Origin: AA29 sp041481445
Lineage (GTDB): Bacteria > Acidobacteriota > Vicinamibacteria > Fen-336
Direction: 5' to 3'
DNA: 22,704 nucleotides
Assembly: GCA_041481445.1 (NCBI GenBank)
Contig: JBGPBV010000116.1
Location: 1-22,704 of the forward strand
Shown here: in pieces, positions 15,743 to 22,660 of the stretch
Layout of the letters: the number at the start of each line of letters is the position of its first letter
Position numbering within the stretch: position 1 is the first letter of the stretch
Translations under genes and position numbers: made by a program
Notes under the pieces: generated by a model
Told to the model about the DNA's origin: nothing
The model's input: only the letters and a program-made list of their open reading frames with translations
The model's database searches: none

Positions 15743-16866
15743 AGAAGATCGCGGCGGTCGCGGTGAAGGAGCTGCGCCAGATCGTGCGCGATCCCCTCAG
15801 CCTCCTGATGCTGCTCGGCCTGCCCGCCTTCATGCTCGTCCTCTACGGCTTCGCCCTCAACTTCGACGTCCGCCACGTGGCCCTGGCCGTGCAGGACCGC
15901 GATCACACCGCGGCCAGCCGCGACCTGGTGTCCGCCTTCGTCAACTCGACCTATTTCGACCTCGCGGCCACCCCCGCGCCGGGGGCCGACCTCGAGCGCC
16001 TCCTGGAGCGGGGCCGGGCCCGGGGCGTGCTGGTGATCCCCGAGGACTACGGACGCCGGCTGGCCGCCGGGGAGACCGCGCCCGTCCAGCTCCTGCTCGA
16101 CGGCGCGGACGCCAACACCGCGACGACCGTGCTCGGCTACGCAGGGGCGCTGGTGGCGGAGGCCAACACGGAGGAGCTCCGGCGCACGGTGGTCCGCGCC
16201 ACCGGCCGCGACCTGCCCTCGCCCATCGAGTACCGCCCCTACGTCTGGTTCAACCCGGAGCTGAGCACGACGCAGTTCCTCGTGCCCGGCCTCATGGGCG
16301 TGCTCTTGATGCTCACCGCGGTCCTGGCCACCGCGCTCTCCGTCGTGCGCGAGAAGGAACGGGGCACCATGGAGCAGCTCCGGGTGGCGCCGCTGCGCAC
16401 GGCCGAGCTCATCCTGGGCAAGACCCTCCCCTACCTCGTCATCTCCCTGGCCGCCGCCGTCATCATCCTCGTGGCCGCGCGGCTGCTCTTCGCGGTCGAG
16501 GTCAAGGGGTCGTACCTCGCGCTGCTCGCGGCCACCCTCCTGTACCTCGTGGGGGCGCTCGGCCTGGGGATCCTCATCTCGACCCTGGCCGACTCCCAGG
16601 CCCTGGCCTTCCAGGGTGGGCTGCTCGTGTCGCTGCTGCCCGCGGTGCTCCTCTCCGGGTTCATCTTCCAGATCCGAACGATGCCCGCGGCCCTCCAGCT
16701 CGTGACCCACGCGGTGCCGGCGCGGTACTACCTGGTGATCCTCCGCGGGGTCATCCTGAAGGGGACCGGCCTCGGACCCTATTGGGACCAGATGGGCGCG
16801 CTGGCCCTGTTCGCCCTGGCCACCCTGGCCCTGGCCTCGCTCCGCCTGGTCCGACACGAGGGCTGA
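15739..16866 (+). CDS. ABC-2 type permease (YbhS-like)
   Basis: The product is 375 residues from the GTG at 15739, which overlaps the ATPase stop; the longer open frame upstream is out-of-frame shadow. One membrane helix lies near the N-terminus (about 20-40). A periplasmic domain of about 130 residues follows (DVRHVALAVQDRD to EYRPYVWFNPE), and then five helices from about residue 178 to the end. The cytoplasmic loop carries VVREKERGTMEQLRVAPLR, the hallmark of the YbhS/YbhR (ABC-2, DrrB-like) family that couples to the ATPases. Length equals that of E. coli YbhS (about 377). It is a half-transporter expected to pair with the next gene product in the inner membrane. The substrate cannot be read from sequence. 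Confidence 0.93.
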   Translation: MKKIAAVAVKELRQIVRDPLSLLMLLGLPAFMLVLYGFALNFDVRHVALAVQDRDHTAASRDLVSAFVNSTYFDLAATPAPGADLERLLERGRARGVLVIPEDYGRRLAAGETAPVQLLLDGADANTATTVLGYAGALVAEANTEELRRTVVRATGRDLPSPIEYRPYVWFNPELSTTQFLVPGLMGVLLMLTAVLATALSVVREKERGTMEQLRVAPLRTAELILGKTLPYLVISLAAAVIILVAARLLFAVEVKGSYLALLAATLLYLVGALGLGILISTLADSQALAFQGGLLVSLLPAVLLSGFIFQIRTMPAALQLVTHAVPARYYLVILRGVILKGTGLGPYWDQMGALALFALATLALASLRLVRHEG

Positions 16867-16867
16867 C

Positions 16868-18019
16868 GTGTACGTGCTCTGGCGGATCGTGGTGAAGGAG
16901 TTCCTGCAGCTCGAGCAGGACCGCCGGATGATCCCGGTGATCTTCGTGGCCCCCGTCCTCCAGCTCGTGATCTTCGGCTTCGCCGTGAACACCGACGTCT
17001 CGCACGTTCCCATCGTCCTCGTGGACCAGGACCGGACGGCGGCCAGCCGGGAGCTCGTGGACCGGTTCACCAGCTCGAGCTATTTCGAGCTGGTGGGAAC
17101 GGAGGCCTCGGTGAGCGCCATCGACGGATGGCTGGTCGCCGGTCGGGCCCAGGCCGCGCTCGTGATCGAGGCCGGCTACGGCGCGGGGGGGGCGGACGGG
17201 CGGGCGTCGCGGGTCCAGCTCGTCGTGGACGGGAGCGACGCCGGTCCGGCCACGGTGGCCCTGGGCTACGGGGCGGCGGTGGTGGCCGCCGCCGGCAACG
17301 ACCGGCTGGCCCGGAGCCTGCGCGCGGCCGGGGGAGAGGCGGGGGTCGACCCCGCCGCCCCTCCCCGCGCCGGACGCACGGAGCTCGCGCCGCGGGTGTG
17401 GTACAACCCGGACCTCCTGAGCCGCTGGTTCTACGTGCCGGCCGTACTGGCCATGATCCTCATGATCATGACGATGCTCTTGTCGGCGATGGCGGTGGTG
17501 CGCGAGAAGGAGATCGGCACGATGGAGCAGATCATGGTGACCCCCATCCGCTCCTGGCAGCTCATCGCGGGCAAGCTGCTGCCCTTCGCCGCCATCGGTC
17601 TGGTCCAGGTCTTCCTGGTCACGGGGGTGGCGGTGTTCGGTTTCGGCGTGCCCCTGCGCGGCTCGTTCCTGCTCCTCCTCCTCCTCACCCAGCTCTTCGT
17701 GCTCAACACCCTGGGGCTGGGGCTGCTCGTCTCCACCGTGGTCCGCACCCAGCAGCAGGCGATGATGACGGCCGCCTTCACGATGATGCTGCCGATGGTG
17801 TACCTCTCCGGCCTGATCTTCCCGATCGAGAACATGCCGCCCGCCATCCAGTACGTCACCTACGCCATCCCGCTGCGCTACTACGCCGACATCATCCGGG
17901 GCATCTTCCTGCGCGGGTCCGGCCTGGACGTGCTCTGGCCGCAGGCGCTGACCCTGGCCGTGATGGGCCTCGCCATCCTGGCCGTGGCCTCGCTGCGCTT
18001 CCGCAAGCGCCTGGACTGA
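16868..18019 (+). CDS. ABC-2 type permease (YbhR-like)
   Basis: The product is 383 residues from the GTG at 16868, one base after the previous stop. The layout matches its partner: N-terminal helix (about 23-40, IPVIFVAPVLQLVIFGFAV), a periplasmic domain of about 140 residues, then five helices from about 190 onward. The coupling-loop signature VVREKEIGTMEQIMVTPIR is present. The partner has the same FG-FA-N-DV-HV start, so the two genes are old duplicates that now form a heterodimer. A Gly/Asp-rich stretch near residues 100-115 lengthens the periplasmic domain slightly. It is followed after five bases by the glycosylase gene, so the transcript may continue. Confidence 0.93.
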   Translation: MYVLWRIVVKEFLQLEQDRRMIPVIFVAPVLQLVIFGFAVNTDVSHVPIVLVDQDRTAASRELVDRFTSSSYFELVGTEASVSAIDGWLVAGRAQAALVIEAGYGAGGADGRASRVQLVVDGSDAGPATVALGYGAAVVAAAGNDRLARSLRAAGGEAGVDPAAPPRAGRTELAPRVWYNPDLLSRWFYVPAVLAMILMIMTMLLSAMAVVREKEIGTMEQIMVTPIRSWQLIAGKLLPFAAIGLVQVFLVTGVAVFGFGVPLRGSFLLLLLLTQLFVLNTLGLGLLVSTVVRTQQQAMMTAAFTMMLPMVYLSGLIFPIENMPPAIQYVTYAIPLRYYADIIRGIFLRGSGLDVLWPQALTLAVMGLAILAVASLRFRKRLD

Positions 18020-18024
18020 CCACC

Positions 18025-18864
18025 GTGCCCGAGCTGCCCGATCTCCTCTATATCCAGGCCCGTCTGAAGGAGGCGCTGGTCGGCCACCGCGTGACCGGCG
18101 AGCGCCTGCGCGAGCCGGTGGTGATGCGCTTCGCGGTGCGCGGCAACCTCTCGCTGTTGCTGGGACGCCGCCTGGACGACGTCATCCGGCACGCGCACTT
18201 CCTGGTGTTCCGCTTCGAGGACCTGGACCTGGCCGTGAACCCGATGCTGGCCGGCCGCTTCCGCCTCGCGCCGCCGGAAGAGAAGGAGGAGAGGGACCTC
18301 GTCTTCTGGCTCGGGTTCGACTCCGGCACCCAGCTGCGATACCGCGACGAGAAGAACATGGGCAAGGCCTATCTCCTGGCCAGGGGCGACTGGAAGGCGG
18401 CCGCGGGCATGGACGCGGCGGGCGGCCTGGACGTCCTGTCTCCGGAGTTCACGCGCGAGCGGTTCGTCAGCCTCCTCAAGCGCCGGCGCGACCAGGTACG
18501 CGTGTTCCTGCTCGACAAGCGCGCCCTGGACAGCATCGGCAACGCCTATGCGGACGAGATCCTCTTCGAGGCGGGGATCCACCCGAAGACCTTCTGCCGG
18601 TCGCTGTCGCACGAGGACGCCCTGCGCCTCCACGACGCGGTGGTCAAGGTGATGCGGGAAGCGGTGGAGGAGGTGGCCCGCCGCGCCGAGCCCATCGACG
18701 TCAAGGTCCGTGACTTCCTGAAGGTCCGCCTCAAGGACGTCTGTCCCCGCTGCGGGTCGAAGCTGCGCAAGGCCGGCGTGCGCGGCATGGACGCCTACTT
18801 CTGCCCGCACTGCCAGCCGGCCACGCGCTCCGGGCTCGTGGATTGGACGAAGACGGGCCGCTGA
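18025..18864 (+). CDS. Divergent Fpg/Nei-family DNA glycosylase
   Basis: The product is 279 residues from the GTG at 18025, which places PELPD directly after the initiator, as required for the catalytic N-terminal Pro and Glu. These enzymes remove oxidised bases and cut the strand by beta/delta elimination. The helix-two-turn-helix segment is present (SIGNAYADEILFEAGIHP, with N173), as is a C-terminal zinc finger with C240, C243, C260 and C263. Several Fpg landmarks are changed. The Lys57 position (E. coli numbering) is His (H58 here, in RHAHFLVF), the HLGMSG segment is NPMLAGR (N72), and the DPRRFG loop reads DEKNMG. It is therefore a separate subfamily rather than classical MutM, with altered lesion recognition likely. 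It lies five bases after the efflux permease and two before the membrane protein gene. Confidence 0.87.
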   Translation: MPELPDLLYIQARLKEALVGHRVTGERLREPVVMRFAVRGNLSLLLGRRLDDVIRHAHFLVFRFEDLDLAVNPMLAGRFRLAPPEEKEERDLVFWLGFDSGTQLRYRDEKNMGKAYLLARGDWKAAAGMDAAGGLDVLSPEFTRERFVSLLKRRRDQVRVFLLDKRALDSIGNAYADEILFEAGIHPKTFCRSLSHEDALRLHDAVVKVMREAVEEVARRAEPIDVKVRDFLKVRLKDVCPRCGSKLRKAGVRGMDAYFCPHCQPATRSGLVDWTKTGR

Positions 18865-18866
18865 GC

Positions 18867-20120
18867 ATGGACGGCACCGCTGCCAAGGACGAAGGACCGG
18901 GACTGGGCACCGCGCTCGCGATCGTGACCGTGGTCCGCATGATCACGGTCGGCTTCCTCCTGACCGACCTCTGGCACACCCAGGTCGCCAGCCACCTCGT
19001 GCAGGACATCCGGACCTGGCGCGACTTCTTCGTGGACACGCAGGCGGGCGCGATCCCCTACGTGACCATCACGAAGGAGTACCCCGTCCTGGGCGGGATC
19101 CTCTACTGGCTGATGAGCCCGTTCGTCCGCCCGGACGACTTGCGGCAGACCATCCTGGTCCACGCCGTGTTCATGACGGTGGCCGACCTCGTGAACACCG
19201 TGCTCTTCTTCCGCCTCGCGCGCGAGATCGCGCCGCGCTGGGCCTTCGCGGCCACCCTCCTCCTGGGCCTCAACCTCACCGCGATCGTGACCTCCCCCGT
19301 CCGCTACGAGAGCTGGATCGTGACCTTCGTCCTCCTCGGCTACACCGCGCAGCGGCGGCGGCGGTTCCTGTGGGCGGCGTTCTTCTGGTCCATCGGGTGC
19401 GGGCTGAAGTGGTATCCCGCCTTCTTCCTCGCCGCCCAGGAATGGCGGCTGCTGGTGGTCGAGCGGCGCCGCGGGCACTGGCTGGCCGCGGGCGCCGTGT
19501 TCGCCGCCGTCACCGCCGCCCTCAACCTGCCCTTCGCGCTCGGGGCCTGGCGCGAGACGGGCTCTTTCGACAACTGGACCTGGCCCTACAGGTTTCACGC
19601 GAACCGGCCGCTGTACTGGGACACCCTCCTCGGCGTGGGCCAGATCTGGCTGGGCCCCCTGCCCTGGGAGCGCTACGCGGGCCTCTGGAGCCTCGTCCTC
19701 ATGCTGGCGGCGGTCGTGGTCCGGCCGCGGATGGGCCTCGAGTACAAGGGGGTCCTCGTCTGCCTGGCCGCCGTGCTCTTCAACCGCATCTACTCCACCC
19801 AGTTCAACCTCTGGTTCTACCCGTTCCTCTTCCTGGGCGCGCTGGGCGACGACGAGCGGGGCCGCCGGCAGGTGCTCGCCTGGTTCGTGGCCCTCGACGT
19901 GCTCAACGTCATCATCTACCCCTTCAGCTTCGCGGGCGCGGTCGCGGAGATGGGCGGCTTCTTCCCGGGGGCGGCGCGCGCGGCGGGCCGAGGGGCCACC
20001 CTCGTCTTCTCCGCCGCCATCTGCCTCCGGACGGTGGTGGTGGCGGGGCTGGGCGCGCTGATCCTCCGGCGCCCGGCGGCAGCCCAGGCTGGACAGCCGG
20101 CCGCGGCCACTACAGAATGA
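18867..20120 (+). CDS. Polytopic membrane protein, GT87/DUF2029-like probable glycosyltransferase
   Basis: The product is 417 residues. The ATG at 18867 lies two bases after the glycosylase stop; an in-frame TTG at 18843 inside that gene is less likely. About nine or ten hydrophobic helices are visible. The first outside loop has an acidic DFFVDTQ segment followed by TKEYPVLGGILYW, which resembles the EYPPL motif of DUF2029/GT87 proteins that transfer sugars from polyprenyl-phosphate donors in the inner membrane. A later aromatic loop (NWTWPYRFHANRPLYWDT) and STQFNLWFYP resemble other conserved parts of that fold. A role in envelope glycan or glycolipid synthesis is inferred. It may be co-transcribed with the efflux genes only by read-through. 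It ends 25 bases before infA. Confidence 0.7.
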   Translation: MDGTAAKDEGPGLGTALAIVTVVRMITVGFLLTDLWHTQVASHLVQDIRTWRDFFVDTQAGAIPYVTITKEYPVLGGILYWLMSPFVRPDDLRQTILVHAVFMTVADLVNTVLFFRLAREIAPRWAFAATLLLGLNLTAIVTSPVRYESWIVTFVLLGYTAQRRRRFLWAAFFWSIGCGLKWYPAFFLAAQEWRLLVVERRRGHWLAAGAVFAAVTAALNLPFALGAWRETGSFDNWTWPYRFHANRPLYWDTLLGVGQIWLGPLPWERYAGLWSLVLMLAAVVVRPRMGLEYKGVLVCLAAVLFNRIYSTQFNLWFYPFLFLGALGDDERGRRQVLAWFVALDVLNVIIYPFSFAGAVAEMGGFFPGAARAAGRGATLVFSAAICLRTVVVAGLGALILRRPAAAQAGQPAAATTE

Positions 20121-20145
20121 TCCTTCCGGAAGAAATGGAGAGTGG

Positions 20146-20364
20146 ATGAGCAAGGAAGACCTGATCGAGCTGCAGGGAGTGGTGACGGAAGTGCTGGCGG
20201 GGGGCAACTACAAGGTCAAGTGCGGGGAGAACCACGAGGTCCTGGCCCGCCTCAACGGCAAGATGCGCCAGTACCGCATTCGCGTGATCGCGGGCGACCG
20301 CGTCACCGTCGGCGTCTCCCCCTACGACCTCAAGCGCGGTCTCATCACCTACCGCGCCAAGTAG
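20146..20364 (+). CDS. infA: Translation initiation factor IF-1
   Basis: The product is 72 residues, exactly the usual bacterial IF-1 length. IF-1 is an S1/OB-fold protein that binds the A site of the 30S subunit during initiation. The start MSKEDLIELQGVVTEVL, the core AR-NGKMRQYRIRVIAGD and the end VSPYDLKRGLITYR are family-typical. GGAGAG lies just upstream of the ATG at 20146. Unlike the common arrangement, it is not inside a ribosomal-protein operon here but stands between a membrane protein gene and a protease-like gene. The middle segment HEVLARLNG differs a little from the more usual form of that strand, which is within normal variation. Confidence 0.97.
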   Translation: MSKEDLIELQGVVTEVLAGGNYKVKCGENHEVLARLNGKMRQYRIRVIAGDRVTVGVSPYDLKRGLITYRAK

Positions 20365-20381
20365 CCCCGCCCGCCTTCACC

Positions 20382-20387
20382 TATAAT
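20382..20387 (+). promoter_or_regulatory. Perfect TATAAT box before the HtrA-like gene
   Basis: TATAAT stands in the 40-base gap between infA and the HtrA-like gene, in otherwise GC-rich sequence. No convincing -35 box is present 16-18 bases upstream. The predicted transcript would begin about ten bases before the ATG at 20405, with GGAAAG (20395-20400) as a possible ribosome binding site. It is a tentative promoter. Confidence 0.4.
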
Positions 20388-20404
20388 CCGGCGCGGAAAG
20401 CCGC

Positions 20405-21295
20405 ATGGACGCGCTGCTGACGATCCCCCGCGAAGCCACGCCCGCGGTCGTGTTCCTGCGCAGCGAGATCCCGGCCGAGCATCCCTCCTCCGCCATCCTC
20501 GGCCAGGAGCGGCTGGGGGCGGGCGTGGCCGTGGCCCCCGACCGCATCCTCACCGCGCACTATCTCGTGATGGGCGCGCGCGAGGTCGAGGTCACCGGCT
20601 TCGACGGCCGCCCGCGGGCGGTGCGGCGCATCGCCGTCGACCACACCACCGGCCTCGCCCTGATCACCTTGGACGGACCCGCCCTGCGGCCGGCGCGAGT
20701 GGAGGAGGAGCAGGAGCCGCGGCCGGGGATGCCCATCTTCCTCCTCACCTGCACGCGCGAAGGCGAGCGCAAGGCGACCACCGGCCACGTCTCCGTGGTG
20801 GGGCCGTTCGAGGCCTTCTGGGAGTACATGCTGGACCGCGCCATCATGACCACCGCGATCAACCCCGGCCTGGCGGGGGCGCCCCTGTTCGACCTCGACG
20901 GCGGCCTCATCGGCCTCGTCTCCCTCGGCCTGGCCGCGGTCGGGCGCTACAGCCTGGCCATACCCGTCGGGCTGTACCTCTCCCGCCGCGAGCAGATGGA
21001 AGCGGAGGCCGGGCCGCGCTCCGGCCGGGCCTGGGTCGGCTTCTTCCCGCAGGCCTTCGACGGCGGCGTCATCGTCACCGGCGTGGTGGACGGCGGCCCC
21101 GCCGACCGGGCGGGGGTGGCGCGCGGCGACCTCGTGCTCTCCCTCGACGGGACGACGGTGTCGAGCCTTCGCGAGCTCTACACCGCGCTCTGGCGCAAGG
21201 CGCCCGGCCAGGCCGTCGGCCTCCAGATCCTCCGCGACTCCGCGATCCGGGTGGTCGAGGTCACCGCCGGCGACCGGGACGAGTTCTACAAGTAG
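20405..21295 (+). CDS. HtrA-like protein with PDZ domain, catalytically inactive (pseudoprotease)
   Basis: The product is 296 residues. Residues about 10-190 have the chymotrypsin/HtrA fold pattern: GAGVAVAPDRILTAHYLV carries the His (H52), then DHTTGLALI and INPGLAGAPLFDLDGGLIGLVS. In active HtrA proteases the second of these reads D--SDLAL and the third NPGNSGGPLF. Here the catalytic Asp position is G83 and the catalytic Ser position is A157, so two of three triad residues are missing. A PDZ domain (about 205-290) has the GVVDGGPADRAGVARGDLVLSLDG core and should still bind peptide C-termini. There is no signal peptide or membrane helix, unlike DegP, so it is probably cytoplasmic. A binding or scaffold role is inferred. 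It lies 5 bases before def. Confidence 0.87.
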   Translation: MDALLTIPREATPAVVFLRSEIPAEHPSSAILGQERLGAGVAVAPDRILTAHYLVMGAREVEVTGFDGRPRAVRRIAVDHTTGLALITLDGPALRPARVEEEQEPRPGMPIFLLTCTREGERKATTGHVSVVGPFEAFWEYMLDRAIMTTAINPGLAGAPLFDLDGGLIGLVSLGLAAVGRYSLAIPVGLYLSRREQMEAEAGPRSGRAWVGFFPQAFDGGVIVTGVVDGGPADRAGVARGDLVLSLDGTTVSSLRELYTALWRKAPGQAVGLQILRDSAIRVVEVTAGDRDEFYK

Positions 21296-21300
21296 CGCGG

Positions 21301-21837
21301 ATGATCCTCAAGGTCGCGCGCATCGGGCATCCCATCCTGCGGTCCCCCGCGCGCGCGGTGCCCGCCGAGGCCGTCTCCTCCTCCGGCTTCCAGCGGCTGG
21401 TGGACGACATGGTCGAGACCATGCACGAGTACGAGGGCGTGGGGTTGGCGGGGCCGCAGGTGCACGTCGGCCTGCGCGTGGCCGTGATCGAGGTCTCCGC
21501 CTCCGACGAGCGGGCGCGCGAAGCGGTGCCGTTGACCGTGCTCCTGAACCCGCGGGTCACGCCTCTGGGCGAGGAGAAGGAGCCGGGCTGGGAGGGCTGC
21601 CTCTCCGTGCCCGACCTCCGCGGCGTGGTGCCGCGATGGCGCCGCGTCCGCCTGGAGGCCCTCGACCGGGCGGGCCAGCCGTACACGGTGGAGGCGGAAG
21701 GGTTCTTCGCGCGCGTGATCCAGCACGAGTGCGACCACCTGGAGGGCGCGGTCTACCTGGACCGGATGGAGGGCCTGCGCACGCTCACGTTCCTGCGCGA
21801 GTTCGAACGGTTCGTGGCGGGCGGCCACGACGAGTAG
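21301..21837 (+). CDS. def: Peptide deformylase
   Basis: The product is 178 residues. The enzyme removes the N-formyl group from nascent proteins at the ribosome exit using Fe2+ or another metal. The three motifs are present: GVGLAGPQV (46-54, with Q53), EGCLS (98-102, metal ligand C100) and QHECDHLEG (141-149, metal ligands H142 and H146, catalytic E143). Two small departures from the common forms are Gly for the second Ala in GLAAPQ, and Cys for Phe/Tyr/Leu in HEFDH; neither touches a ligand. It lacks the long C-terminal extension of some forms. Methionyl-tRNA formyltransferase (fmt), a common neighbour, is not in the window. It lies 5 bases after the HtrA-like gene and 10 bases before the glycosyltransferase gene. 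Confidence 0.96.
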   Translation: MILKVARIGHPILRSPARAVPAEAVSSSGFQRLVDDMVETMHEYEGVGLAGPQVHVGLRVAVIEVSASDERAREAVPLTVLLNPRVTPLGEEKEPGWEGCLSVPDLRGVVPRWRRVRLEALDRAGQPYTVEAEGFFARVIQHECDHLEGAVYLDRMEGLRTLTFLREFERFVAGGHDE

Positions 21838-21847
21838 CCCCACCGCC

Positions 21848-22561
21848 GTGGCCTCCGCCCGCGCCCTGCCCTCCCTGACCGTCGTCTTTCCCATGCGCAA
21901 CGAAGAGGCCTACATCCGCCGCGCGGTGGAGGCCGCGCGCGAGGTCCTGGAGGCGGAGCGGTCGGACTGGGAGGTCGTGATCGTGGACGACGCCTCCACC
22001 GACGCCACCCCCGCCCTCGCGGACGCCCTGGCCCGCGAGGACCCGCGCGTGCGCGTGGTGCACAACCCGGTGAACCGGAGGCTGGGCGGCGCCCTCCGCG
22101 CCGGCTACGCCGCCGCCACCAAGGACCTCGTCTTCTACACCGACGCCGACCTCCCCATCGACCTGCGCGAGCTGCCGCGGGCCGTCCGCCTGCTCGTGTA
22201 CCAGGAGGCGGACGTGGTGGCCGGCTACCGCTTCGACCGCACCTCCGAGGGGCTGGTGCGCGCCGTCTACACGTTCTGCTACAACCACCTCGTGCGGACC
22301 CTCTTCGGCCTCCGGGTACGCGACGTCAACTTCGCCTTCAAGCTCTTCCGGCGCTCCGTGCTCGGCAAGTTCGCGCTCACCAGCGAGGGCAGCTTCATCG
22401 ACGCGGAGTTCCTCCTGCGCGCGCGCAAGGCGGGCTGCTCGATCATCCAGATCGGGCTCGACTACTTCCCGCGCACGCGCGGCACCTCCACCCTGGCCAC
22501 GGTGCCGGTCATCCTCGACATCCTGCGCGAGATGGCCGCGCGGTGGCGCGAGCTGCGCTAG
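21848..22561 (+). CDS. Family 2 glycosyltransferase (polyprenyl-phosphate sugar transferase-like)
   Basis: The product is 237 residues from the GTG at 21848. The GT-A fold is clear: TVVFPMRNEEAYI (11-23), EVVIVDDASTDAT with D47-D48 for the nucleotide, and the DAD metal site (99-101, in FYTDADLPID). RRLGGALRAGYAAAT (77-91) is typical of DPM1/DPG-synthase-like enzymes that load a sugar onto dolichyl- or undecaprenyl-phosphate. A later DVNFAFKLFRRSVL segment supports that subgroup. There are no membrane helices, so it would act at the inner face of the membrane. It could supply a lipid-linked sugar to a GT87-like enzyme such as the one encoded at 18867; that link is inference. There is no clear ribosome binding site, and coupling to def is likely. 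Confidence 0.9.
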   Translation: MASARALPSLTVVFPMRNEEAYIRRAVEAAREVLEAERSDWEVVIVDDASTDATPALADALAREDPRVRVVHNPVNRRLGGALRAGYAAATKDLVFYTDADLPIDLRELPRAVRLLVYQEADVVAGYRFDRTSEGLVRAVYTFCYNHLVRTLFGLRVRDVNFAFKLFRRSVLGKFALTSEGSFIDAEFLLRARKAGCSIIQIGLDYFPRTRGTSTLATVPVILDILREMAARWRELR

Positions 22562-22579
22562 CGATAGCGAGCGTCCTCA

Positions 22580-22630
22580 TACCGCCGAGAACGGCCTGAG
22601 GGGGCGGACGCCCCCTCAGGGTCGGCGGTA
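22580..22630. repeat. Nested inverted repeat (hairpin within a hairpin)
   Basis: The inner hairpin has perfect 11-base arms, CCTGAGGGGGC (22595-22605) and GCCCCCTCAGG (22610-22620), around GGAC. An outer stem of 9 bases pairs TACCGCCGA (22580-22588) with TCGGCGGTA (22622-22630). There is no T-run after it, so it is not a standard terminator, though it could stop or stabilise the upstream transcript. A dispersed repeat or the boundary of a mobile element is an alternative. Confidence 0.7.
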
Positions 22631-22660
22631 ACCTCTGGGTTGTGAGACTCGGAGGTTGCC

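Noticed and set aside
18742..18813. Frameshift or decay in the glycosylase gene because of its unusual residues
   Set aside because: The frame is intact from PELPD to the zinc finger with all four Cys, so the substitutions look like subfamily traits.
20089..20118. Promoter for infA (CTGGAC and TACAGA)
   Set aside because: The -35 match is only two of six bases, so it cannot be told from chance. infA may still have its own promoter.
20123..20132. Ten-base palindrome CTTCCGGAAG before infA
   Set aside because: It is too short, has no loop, and no regulator or terminator context supports it.
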